Shown here: positions 43,661-51,842 of the stretch, piece by piece
How the letters are laid out: every line of letters begins with the position of its first letter
How positions within the stretch are numbered: the first letter of the stretch is position 1
Assembly (NCBI RefSeq): GCF_012516315.1
Contig: NZ_CP051185.1
Span: 5,709,363-5,773,362 of the forward strand
Source of the DNA: Limnospira fusiformis SAG 85.79
GTDB lineage: Bacteria; Cyanobacteriota; Cyanobacteriia; Cyanobacteriales; Microcoleaceae
Reading direction: 5' to 3'
DNA: 64,000 bases
Translations under genes and position numbers: made by a program
The notes under the pieces: model-generated
Told to the model about the DNA's origin: nothing
The model's input: only the letters and a program-made list of their open reading frames with translations
Database searches by the model: none

Positions 43661-44575
43661 ATGAACAAAGCAATCATAACTGGATCAACTGGACTGGTCG
43701 GTCGGGCGGTGGTTAAGCATCTATCCGATCATGAAATCGATGTGATCTGTTTGGGACGTCGTTCTCTGAGCCCAGTGGACATCCTGAATATTTTTGGCAG
43801 AAAAGTGCACTATCTGAACATATCCATGAAGGAAATCCTGACTCTTCCCGCCATGATTAAATCGATAGGGTGGACTGCAGAGGGCGGCTGTGTTTTTTAT
43901 AATTTCGCCTGGGGTGGTAGTGAAAGACTTACCGATGGAAGTTTTGGTGAGCAGTTGAGTAATGCGATTTACGCTGCGAATGCAGTAAAGGCTGCAAAAC
44001 AGCTCGGATGCAGCAAGTTCGTGAATGCGGGAACGATTGAAGAGACCTACGTTGAAAAGTATATCGAGAAGAATGATAATGAACCTTATCAGTCTACCCA
44101 AATCGATTATAGTCTAGCCAAAATCGCTAGCAGAGATATGTGCAAAATAGTAGCATATTTAGAAAAAATAGATTACATTCACACACGACTTTCAGTACCT
44201 TTGGATCCCGAATTCTCCATGGGTTCTTATATCGCATCGACCCTCAGAAAAATTATGAAAGGAGAGCCTTACGATGCGCCAGTCAATAAAAAGTTGTTTG
44301 ATATAATTTCAACTAATGAAGTGGCTAGGGCATACCGATTGATTGGGGAGGTTGGAAAAAACAAATCAGATTATTTCATTGGAACGGCTCATCCCATAAC
44401 ACTTGGTCAATTTTTTAAGGACTTTGCGGAACTGATAAGTGGCGCAAAAAAAAATGTCCCGGAGACTGTGACCGCTGTAGATTCCCATTTATTTTCAATT
44501 GAAAAACTCGCCTCTGATACCGGGTTCGTCCCCGTAGGTTTTTTTCAGGATTTTCAGAAAGTTCACAACATCTAA
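43661..44575 (+). CDS. NAD-dependent epimerase/dehydratase family protein
   Basis: A 304-residue extended SDR: MNKAIITGSTGLVGRAVVKH gives the GxxGxxG site, and DYSLAKIAS provides Tyr-x-x-x-Lys. It lacks the usual SSxxVYG motif, having NAGTIEETY instead. It is a paralogue of the next gene (shared FAWGGSERL/LAWGGVSRL and GTIEE/GTMEE). In CDP-sugar pathways such enzymes reduce or epimerise the 4-keto sugar. The start at 43661 (MNKAI) replaces the longer TTG start. Confidence 0.82.
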   Translation: MNKAIITGSTGLVGRAVVKHLSDHEIDVICLGRRSLSPVDILNIFGRKVHYLNISMKEILTLPAMIKSIGWTAEGGCVFYNFAWGGSERLTDGSFGEQLSNAIYAANAVKAAKQLGCSKFVNAGTIEETYVEKYIEKNDNEPYQSTQIDYSLAKIASRDMCKIVAYLEKIDYIHTRLSVPLDPEFSMGSYIASTLRKIMKGEPYDAPVNKKLFDIISTNEVARAYRLIGEVGKNKSDYFIGTAHPITLGQFFKDFAELISGAKKNVPETVTAVDSHLFSIEKLASDTGFVPVGFFQDFQKVHNI

Positions 44576-44609
44576 GTAATAGCATCCAGGCTTAAGAAGA
44601 AATCAACCA

Positions 44610-45563
44610 ATGAAAAAGGCAATTGTTACCGGATCAACAGGTTTTATCGGCGCGGTATTTGTTGAGTATTTGATAAAAAATAATGTCTCTGTTTTGGCCT
44701 TAGGCCGAAAGGATTTTGCCGCCCTCTCTGATACACGCAAAACCAAGCTCAAAGGTGCAGATTATTTAAAAATCGACATGAGGCACATTGGAGCTTTGAA
44801 AACAGAAATTAACCGAATAGCCTGGGAAGTAGGGAATGATTGTATTTTCTTCAATTTAGCCTGGGGTGGTGTAAGCAGGCTGTCTGACCTAAATGTTGAA
44901 GCGCAGATGCAAAATGTGGTTTGGTCTGTTAATGCCCTTCAATCTGCCGTTGAGATAGGGTGTAAGAAATTCATCCATGTAGGCACTATGGAGGAGGCGT
45001 TCACATATAAATATTTTGAGCTTGACCATAATATCCATAAGCAATATAATCGGCATGTGGTTTATTCTGCAGCGAAAATTGCGGCAAAGTATGCCCTAAA
45101 AATAAAGGCTTCCGAATTGGGAATGGATTTTGTCTATGTGCTTCACTCGCATGTTATGGCTCCCGACGACGGTAAAGATTCATTTCTGCAAGTTACACTC
45201 AAAAAATTGATCAACAGAGAGGAGTTGATTTTCTCTAGCGGTGAGCAGCTTTTTGATGTTGTGTCAGCCAAGGATTGCGCGTTGGGTTATTTTTTGATCT
45301 GTCAGAAAGGTTTGCCTGGCGCTGAGTATTGGGTTGGCTCGGGTGAGCCCAGGCAACTTAGAGAATACGTTGAACGCATGTATAGCCTTTACCCATCGGG
45401 TCAACCAATGCAATTCGGAAAACTTCCGTACAACGATATAGTGCTTACCGAAGAGGATTTTTCAATCGCAAGTCTCGTTGCAGATACCGGATACAAACCG
45501 ACCATGACTTATGAGCAGACCGTACAAGAACTACACGGTAGTTTTGTTCAGTCGAATTTTTAA
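44610..45563 (+). CDS. NAD-dependent epimerase/dehydratase family protein (paralogue)
   Basis: A 317-residue extended SDR with TGSTGFIGAVFVEYLIKNN and VYSAAKIAA. It lies 34 bp after its paralogue and shares unusual FNLAWGGVSRLSDLN and HVGTMEEAF segments. Two related reductases or epimerases in a row suggest successive steps on a keto-deoxy sugar. Codon use here (GCC, CTC, AAG mixed) differs from neighbouring native genes, and no HIP1 site is present. Confidence 0.82.
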   Translation: MKKAIVTGSTGFIGAVFVEYLIKNNVSVLALGRKDFAALSDTRKTKLKGADYLKIDMRHIGALKTEINRIAWEVGNDCIFFNLAWGGVSRLSDLNVEAQMQNVVWSVNALQSAVEIGCKKFIHVGTMEEAFTYKYFELDHNIHKQYNRHVVYSAAKIAAKYALKIKASELGMDFVYVLHSHVMAPDDGKDSFLQVTLKKLINREELIFSSGEQLFDVVSAKDCALGYFLICQKGLPGAEYWVGSGEPRQLREYVERMYSLYPSGQPMQFGKLPYNDIVLTEEDFSIASLVADTGYKPTMTYEQTVQELHGSFVQSNF

Positions 45564-45610
45564 GCCTTGCTCCTTCCGATTTCAAATATTGGCTCTCAGT
45601 TGTCCCAAAT

Positions 45611-46855
45611 ATGTCTACTATGATCAAACTGATATCATCGAGAGGAAGTTCCGTCTGCCGAGCTTGCGGCTCAAGTCGGTTGCGAGACGTACTAAACTTG
45701 GGTTCGCAACCCTTGCCCGCTGAGTATGGTTTTACGCCAGAGGATGTACTTGAAACTTTTCCCCTTCACCTGTGCATTTGCCAAGATTGTGGGCTTGGTC
45801 AGTTGGGCGAGTATGTTCTACCTGAGCGAATTTTTCATAAAAATTATCCATACCTATCCTCGGCGAGTTCGACATGGGTTACTCATGCTCGGAAATATGC
45901 AGGTGCCATGAAAGATGCCCTTGGCCTGAACTCAAAAAGTCTTGTTATTGAACTGGCAAGCAATGACGGATACCTGCTTTCTGAATTCCAGAAACTTCAG
46001 ATTCCTGTTCTCGGTGTGGAACCGGCAGGTAATGTGGCTTCGATTGCGGTGAAAGCGGGTGTACCGACGCTGACCGAATTCTTTAGTGCTAACCTGGCAG
46101 AGAAAATTCTTGCCCAGTATGGTCATCCGCGCCTTATTGCCGCCAACAACGTCTTTGCGCACATTCCTGATATGCATGATTTCACAAAGGGTATGGCAAT
46201 ACTCGCCGATGACGACACCGTCATTACCATTGAAAATCCTTCGTTCTGTGCGCTACTGAAAAATACCCTGTTCGATACGATTTATCATGAGCATTATTCC
46301 TATTTGTCGGCGCACGCTGTCAGAACCGTTGCCCGGTCGCACGGACTCGAACTTGTTCATGTGGATCAATTGCCAACACACGGCGGTTCCAACCGCTATT
46401 GGTTAAGCCGTTCGTTACCGGTTGATGAAACGGTTGCCGCCACTCTCCAAGCCGAGATTAAGGATGGGTTGTTTGACGCTGATCAATGGGATGCTTTCGC
46501 TGAAAGGGCGAGAACGGCAATCGACGGACTTCGTCAATGGTTCCATGAACGCAAGCAGGCGGGGGATATCGTTGCCGGCTACGGGGCTGCCCACAAGGGC
46601 AATACATTCCTGAATGCCGTAGGTGAAGCATCAAAAACCCTTATTTATGTTGTTGATGCGAGTGTAGAAAAACAAGGAAAGTTCCTGCCCGGTTCACAAG
46701 TACCCGTTCTGGCACCTGAACAACTTGCTTCCGGTAACCCCACGGATGTTTTGATTCTGCCGTGGAATATCGCTTCTGAACTCAGCGAACGGATAAGAAC
46801 GCTGGCACCAAAGGCTCGTATTTGGGTCGCTCAACCGGAATTACATCAACTTTAA
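45611..46855 (+). CDS. NDP-hexose C-methyltransferase
   Basis: A 414-residue three-part enzyme. An N-terminal zinc domain has the C-x-x-C pairs CRAC and CICQDC. A central SAM-binding domain has IELASNDGYLLSEF. The C-terminal methyltransferase_14-type domain has GYGAAHKGNTFLNAVG. This layout is that of TylC3-like NDP-4-keto-sugar C3-methyltransferases, so the sugar made here probably carries a C-methyl branch. A 35-bp piece of this gene is duplicated at 43071. Confidence 0.88.
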   Translation: MSTMIKLISSRGSSVCRACGSSRLRDVLNLGSQPLPAEYGFTPEDVLETFPLHLCICQDCGLGQLGEYVLPERIFHKNYPYLSSASSTWVTHARKYAGAMKDALGLNSKSLVIELASNDGYLLSEFQKLQIPVLGVEPAGNVASIAVKAGVPTLTEFFSANLAEKILAQYGHPRLIAANNVFAHIPDMHDFTKGMAILADDDTVITIENPSFCALLKNTLFDTIYHEHYSYLSAHAVRTVARSHGLELVHVDQLPTHGGSNRYWLSRSLPVDETVAATLQAEIKDGLFDADQWDAFAERARTAIDGLRQWFHERKQAGDIVAGYGAAHKGNTFLNAVGEASKTLIYVVDASVEKQGKFLPGSQVPVLAPEQLASGNPTDVLILPWNIASELSERIRTLAPKARIWVAQPELHQL

Positions 46856-46872
46856 GGATTACATCAAGAAGC

Positions 46873-47439
46873 ATGAAACTAGATTCCACGCCTGTAAAAG
46901 ATTTGTTTGTTATTCACCGACCGATTCGGCGGGATGAGCGCGGCAGCTTCACCCGCCTTTTCGGAGCCGATGAAATTGCAGCAGCAGGTCGGCCCACAAA
47001 TGCAGTTCATGTCAACACGTCCACTTCCGCCGAAGTTGGCACGCTGCGTGGCATTCATTTTCAATACCCTCCCTATGCGGAAGCAAAGATTGTTGCCTGT
47101 ACGGCGGGTGCCATTTGGGATGTAGGAGTTGATCTGCGACCAGGTTCACCGACAAGGTTTCAATGGTTTGGCACACTTTTGACGCCTGAAAACGGCCTCA
47201 GCATGGTCATCCCTGAGGGGTTTGGTCATGCCTTTATCACTATGGAGCCCAATTCCACAGCGGTATATGTCGTTTCCGCTGTCTACGCTCCTCAACTTGA
47301 ATCCGGTCTTCGATTTGATGATCCCGGGTTAGCCATCCAATGGCCGTTAACTCCGAACGTCATCTCCGAGAAGGATCGTGGGTGGGGTTTGCTTGAACAT
47401 CGTATCCCTGAACTCGACAAAGGTTTTGAGCAACTGTGA
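46873..47439 (+). CDS. RmlC-like sugar 3,5-epimerase (cupin)
   Basis: A 188-residue RmlC-family protein: FVIHRPIRRDERGSFTRLF, then TLRGIHFQYPPYAEAKIVAC with the base histidine, and PEGFGHAFITME. The family epimerises 4-keto-6-deoxy sugars. Starting at ATG 46873 (MKLDSTPVKDLF) gives the standard length. It lies 17 bp after the methyltransferase and is a second family member beside the truncated rfbC at 48655. Confidence 0.85.
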   Translation: MKLDSTPVKDLFVIHRPIRRDERGSFTRLFGADEIAAAGRPTNAVHVNTSTSAEVGTLRGIHFQYPPYAEAKIVACTAGAIWDVGVDLRPGSPTRFQWFGTLLTPENGLSMVIPEGFGHAFITMEPNSTAVYVVSAVYAPQLESGLRFDDPGLAIQWPLTPNVISEKDRGWGLLEHRIPELDKGFEQL

Positions 47440-47463
47440 AAGTGAACTAAACTGTACTTGGTG

Positions 47464-48597
47464 ATGAAAAGTCAGATTTACATGAGCGACTCCAAGAAAA
47501 AATCAATTCCGTACTCCAAGCCTTCCATTACCGAACTGGAAGTGCGCTACGCCACTGACGCAGCCATCAACGGCTGGGGCGACCAGTCCTACTTCTACAT
47601 CAACCGTTTTGAAGATCTATTCAAACAGTATCTGGGAGTTAATTATGCCATCGCCACCTCCAGTTGCACCGGCGCTCTCCATATGGGGATGTCGGCTTTA
47701 GGAATTGGCCCGGGTGATGAAGTGATTTTAGCTGACACAAATTGGATTGCCACGGCTGCTCCTATAGTCCATTTAGGGGCCAAACCAGTCTTGGTTGATA
47801 TTTTGCCAGATAGCTGGTGTATTGATCCAATTTTGGTAGAAGCGGCGATCACACCTCAGACTAAGGCTATTGTGGCGACCCATCTCTACGGCAATCTGTG
47901 CGAGATGAAGGAACTGTTGGCTATCGGGCATCGCCACGGCATTCCCATCATTGAAGACGCGGCCGAGGCGATCGGCTCGGTCTATCACGGCCAGCGGGTG
48001 GCTTCGATGGGCCGCTTTGGTGCCTTCTCCTTTCATGGTAGCAAGACTATCACGACGGGTGAGGGTGGCATATTCGTCACCAACGATGTCGATCTCTATG
48101 AAACCGTGTTAACCCTTTCTAATCATGGACGAGCCAGAGGACAAACAAAGCAATTTTGGGCAGATATGGTCGGGTTCAAGTATAAAATGTCTAACATTCA
48201 GGCGGCGATCGGCTGCGCGCAACTGGAACGAATTGAGGAACTGACCTGCCGTAAGCGGGAGATATTGGCGGCTTACCGCGAAGCTCTGGCGGGGCTGTCC
48301 GGGGTGAGCATGAACCCAGAACCGGAGGGCACTGTGAATGGTGCTTGGATGCCGACGGTGGTTTTCGCGCCGGAAACCGGCATCACCCGGGAAATGCTAC
48401 AGGCGGCATACGCTGCGGAGAATGTCGATGCACGGGTGTTTTTCTGGCCTTTGTCGGGTTTACCCATGTTTGAGGTTGTGCCATCGAACACCATTGCTTG
48501 GTCAATTCCTGGTCGGGCGATCAATTTACCGAGCTACCATGACATTGGTTCCGATGATATTGAAGTTGTAAGCAGAATCATCAAGAGACTATATTAA
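47464..48597 (+). CDS. DegT/DnrJ/EryC1 family PLP-dependent sugar aminotransferase
   Basis: About 377 residues. The PLP lysine is in AFSFHGSKTITTGEGG. ATSSCTGALHMGMSALGIGP, ADTNWIATAAPI and IIEDAAEAIGSVY are conserved. It would aminate C4 or C3 of a nucleotide-linked keto sugar. A close paralogue is at 50668. Codon use changes along the gene: an AT-rich part (about 47640-47860) lies between GC-rich parts, suggesting mosaic origin. Confidence 0.9.
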   Translation: MKSQIYMSDSKKKSIPYSKPSITELEVRYATDAAINGWGDQSYFYINRFEDLFKQYLGVNYAIATSSCTGALHMGMSALGIGPGDEVILADTNWIATAAPIVHLGAKPVLVDILPDSWCIDPILVEAAITPQTKAIVATHLYGNLCEMKELLAIGHRHGIPIIEDAAEAIGSVYHGQRVASMGRFGAFSFHGSKTITTGEGGIFVTNDVDLYETVLTLSNHGRARGQTKQFWADMVGFKYKMSNIQAAIGCAQLERIEELTCRKREILAAYREALAGLSGVSMNPEPEGTVNGAWMPTVVFAPETGITREMLQAAYAAENVDARVFFWPLSGLPMFEVVPSNTIAWSIPGRAINLPSYHDIGSDDIEVVSRIIKRLY

Positions 48598-48654
48598 TAG
48601 AGGAGGCCCAGGTCCAACCTGACCAGTTCCAATACGGCACGGATGCAGCCTTCC

Positions 48655-49098
48655 TGGTGTCAAAAAGAATTTTCGGAACGGGGGTTGAATTCTAACCTAG
48701 TTCAGTGTAATATTTCCTTTAACCGACATAAGGGAACTTTGAGAGGAATGCACTACCAGGCCAAACCTCACGAAGAAGCTAAGTTAGTTCGATGTACAAT
48801 GGGGGCAATTTATGATGTAATTATTGATATTCGTCCCGATTCCCCAACTTTTAAGCAATGGGTAGCTGTTGAACTAACGGCTGAAAATCGTCGAATGCTT
48901 TACATTCCTGAAGGGATGGCTCATGGATTTCAAACTTTGACGGACAATACAGAAGTTTTTTACCAGATGTCAGAGTTTTATCATCCCGAGTCAGCTAGGG
49001 GAATCAGGTGGGATGAACCAATATTTGGCATTACGTGGGTTTTTCATAGTCCCGTAATATCACTTAGGGATAGGAGCTATGATCATTGGATAATGTAA
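48655..49098 (+). pseudogene. rfbC: rfbC (dTDP-4-dehydrorhamnose 3,5-epimerase-like) lacking its 5' end
   Basis: From CQKEFSERGLNSNLVQCNIS onward the protein is a normal RmlC family member (TLRGMHYQAKPHEEAKLVRC, PEGMAHGFQTL, ARGIRWDEPIFGI). About the first 28 residues, with the conserved DERGFF segment, are missing and replaced by unrelated sequence. The open frame to ATG 48643 adds four residues of that foreign flank. The break marks the right edge of the inserted block. Confidence 0.78.
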
Positions 49099-49143
49099 TA
49101 CAAATTTAATTGTTGGAATATCAATAACAGAATTAAGATATAT

Positions 49144-49911
49144 ATGAACATAGCTTTGTTTGCGACTGATGTAGTGGGTTATGAAATAGCGAAAGTGTTT
49201 GGAGAAGCGCACCAACCACTGTCTTTTCTCATTTTAGACTCTAAGGATAAAAAAAGGAGGAATAGTGATATCATTAAGGTTTCTGGTATTAATGATGCTA
49301 ATAAAATAATTTACAGCGATTTGATTAACAATCGTGAAACCTTGGAAAGACTGAATAGAATGAACTTAGACCTAGGAATATTAGCATGGTGGCCTTACAT
49401 CATTAAAGGTGATCTACTGCATATACCAAGTATTGGGTATCTGAACTTTCATCCCAGCTATCTTCCTTACAATAGAGGTAAAGATCCAAATTTTTGGTCA
49501 ATTGTTGAAGATACTCCTTTTGGTGTTACACTGCATTTTGTCAATGCCGAAATAGATAAAGGTGATATCGCATTTCAGAAAATAATAGAAAAGTCTTGGG
49601 AGGATAATGGGTTAAGCTTGTACAATAAGGCGATAACAGAAATTGTTCAGCTTTTTAAAGATAATTTTGATTTAATTATGACTGGTAGTATTCCCAGAAA
49701 AAAGCAAAATTATCAGTCAGGTAGCTTTCACAGACGTTCTGAGCTTGATAGTGCATCAAAAATAGATTTAGAAGCCAACTATAAAGCTCGGGACATTTTA
49801 AATATACTTAGAGCAAGAACTTTTCCACCTCACCCAGCAGCATATTTTTTTGAAGATGATTATCAATACGAAGTTAGAATAGAAATCAAACAGGTAAAGA
49901 GTAAAAATTAA
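49144..49911 (+). CDS. Sugar-nucleotide N-formyltransferase-like protein
   Basis: A 255-residue protein of the methionyl-tRNA/sugar formyltransferase fold. The Asn-x-His pair is in YLNFHPSYLPYNRG and the Asp in NAEIDKGDIAF, matching the catalytic triad. In polysaccharide clusters such enzymes formylate 4-amino-4,6-dideoxy sugars, which would fit the two aminotransferases nearby. AT-rich codon use resembles the native genes. Confidence 0.82.
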   Translation: MNIALFATDVVGYEIAKVFGEAHQPLSFLILDSKDKKRRNSDIIKVSGINDANKIIYSDLINNRETLERLNRMNLDLGILAWWPYIIKGDLLHIPSIGYLNFHPSYLPYNRGKDPNFWSIVEDTPFGVTLHFVNAEIDKGDIAFQKIIEKSWEDNGLSLYNKAITEIVQLFKDNFDLIMTGSIPRKKQNYQSGSFHRRSELDSASKIDLEANYKARDILNILRARTFPPHPAAYFFEDDYQYEVRIEIKQVKSKN

Positions 49912-49945
49912 AAGGGACATTCAGGATAAATTGGAGGTCAATAAA

Positions 49946-50683
49946 ATGGATGATTCACTAGAATTTGCAGAAAAAAATTATGCTACAATCAAAAAAATGT
50001 CTCAAAGCCATTTATTAAAAGATTTAACGCATGACTGGTTTGTTGAATCCTCTAAATACGAATACTCATATCATTTTTCATGGTGTGGAATACCAATCAT
50101 TCAATTTCCACAAGATATAATTGCTGTGCAAGAAATAATTTGGCAAATTCAGCCGGATTTAATTGTTGAAACCGGAATTGCTCGTGGTGGTTCTCTCATT
50201 TTTTATACCTGAATGTTGGAATTAATTGGTGGGGATGGTCAAGTGTTAGGAATTGATGTAGATATCCGCCAACATAATCGGGTATAAATTGAAAGGCATC
50301 CCATGTTTAAGCGGATTACTATGATTGAAGGTTCTTCTATTGATGATGAAATTGTCAAACAAGTTTACGATTTTGCTCAAGATCAGGGTACAGTGCTAGT
50401 TGCATTAGATTCTAATCATACCCATGACCATGTTTTGAAAGAATTGGAACTTTACTCTCCCCTGGTCACTAAAGATAGTTATCTAGTGGTTTTCGATACC
50501 GTTGTAGAGGATATGCCTGAAGACTTTTTCCCCGATCGCCCTTGGGGGAAAGGCAACAATCCTAAAACCGCTGTCTGGGAATTTCTCCAAACCAATAAGC
50601 GTTTTCAAATTGACAAAAGTATAGATTCTAAGTTACTGATTACTGTGGCTCCTGATGGTTATTTAAAATGTATTCAGGAGTAG
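49946..50683 (+). pseudogene. Cephalosporin hydroxylase/rhamnosyl O-methyltransferase family gene with two stop codons
   Basis: One frame throughout: MDDSLEFAEKNYATIKKMSQ, DLIVETGIARGGSLIFYT, TGA (50210-50212), MLELIGGDGQVLGIDVDIR, QHNRV, TAA (50285-50287), IERHPMFKRITMIEGSSIDD, then VALDSNHTHDHVLKELELYS. The stops interrupt the SAM-binding region, while the rest is well conserved. GGAGG precedes the start. The family methylates sugar hydroxyls. The gene overlaps the next by 16 bp. Confidence 0.8.
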
Positions 50684-51810
50684 AAATACTGGACAAGCGT
50701 ATTCCGATATCTGGGCCTTCGATTACTCAAAAGGAAATTGACTATGTAACTGATGCTGTTACTAATGCTTGGTATGATAATGCGGGTTTATACTATCAAA
50801 AGTTGGAAACGGCTTTTGCCAATTACGTTGGCACTAAATATGCCGTTTCTTTGCCTTCCTGTACCTCTGCCATTCATCTCTCTTTGTTGGCTTTGGGAGT
50901 CGGTTCTGGGGATGAGGTAATTGTTCCCGATGTGACTTGGATAGGTTCTGCAGCGCCGATTAGTTATGTCGGAGCTACTCCCGTTTTTGCAGACATTGAC
51001 CCTCAAACTTGGTGTATATCTCCACAGGCTTTTGAATCCTGTATTACCTCAAAAACAAAGGCTGTAATTCCTGTAGATTTGTATGGGGGAATGCCAGAGA
51101 TGGATGCCATTTTAGAAATAGCCCGACAGCACAATATTAGTGTGATTGAGGATGCAGCAGAAGCTGTGGGTTCGGAATACAAGGGAAAACGAGCTGGTAG
51201 TTTAGGAGATACGGGTGTTTTCAGTTTTCATGCCTCCAAAACTATGGCTACAGGGGAAGGAGGAATGTTAGTAACAGATAGGGAAGATATTTATCAGCGT
51301 GTTTTGTTTTTGCGAGATCATGGTCGTCCTCCCGGAGATAAAATGTTTTATAATACGGAGGTGGCTTATAAATACAAAATGAGTAGTATGCAAGCTGCTT
51401 TAGGTTTGGCGCAGTTAGAGCGAATTGATGAATTAGTGAATCGCAAACGTCAAATTTTTGCTTGGTATGAGCAAGAGTTAGGTAGTACCAAAGGACTTGT
51501 ACTCAATTTTGAGCCAGAGAATGTTAAAAACACTTACTGGATGGTTACTGTTGTCCTTGATGAAAAGTTGGGCATCAAAAAAGAGAGTCTGATGGAGCGA
51601 CTGGGGGAAAGAAATATTGATTCTCGCCCTTTCTTTTATCCTTTAAGTTCTCTTCCTGCCTATCAAAACATGAATACAGCTCGACTCGCTTCCCGAAACA
51701 ACTCGGTGAGTTATGGAATTAGTCCTCGTGGCATCAACCTTCCTTGCGGGATGAATATGACTGAGGAATTGGTGAAATATGTTTGTGATTCATTAAAAGC
51801 CATTCTTTAA
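50668..51810 (+). CDS. DegT/DnrJ/EryC1 family PLP-dependent sugar aminotransferase
   Basis: A 380-residue paralogue of the gene at 47464. The PLP lysine is in FSFHASKTMATGEGG; SLPSCTSAIHLSLLALGVGS, VPDVTWIGSAAPI and VIEDAAEAVGSEY are conserved. Its start overlaps the O-methyltransferase relic. Uniform AT-rich codon use suggests it is the original resident, and the 47464 copy the newcomer. Confidence 0.9.
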   Translation: MYSGVEILDKRIPISGPSITQKEIDYVTDAVTNAWYDNAGLYYQKLETAFANYVGTKYAVSLPSCTSAIHLSLLALGVGSGDEVIVPDVTWIGSAAPISYVGATPVFADIDPQTWCISPQAFESCITSKTKAVIPVDLYGGMPEMDAILEIARQHNISVIEDAAEAVGSEYKGKRAGSLGDTGVFSFHASKTMATGEGGMLVTDREDIYQRVLFLRDHGRPPGDKMFYNTEVAYKYKMSSMQAALGLAQLERIDELVNRKRQIFAWYEQELGSTKGLVLNFEPENVKNTYWMVTVVLDEKLGIKKESLMERLGERNIDSRPFFYPLSSLPAYQNMNTARLASRNNSVSYGISPRGINLPCGMNMTEELVKYVCDSLKAIL

Positions 51811-51842
51811 ATTTACTTTCATGCTTGTATTAAGCGCAGATT

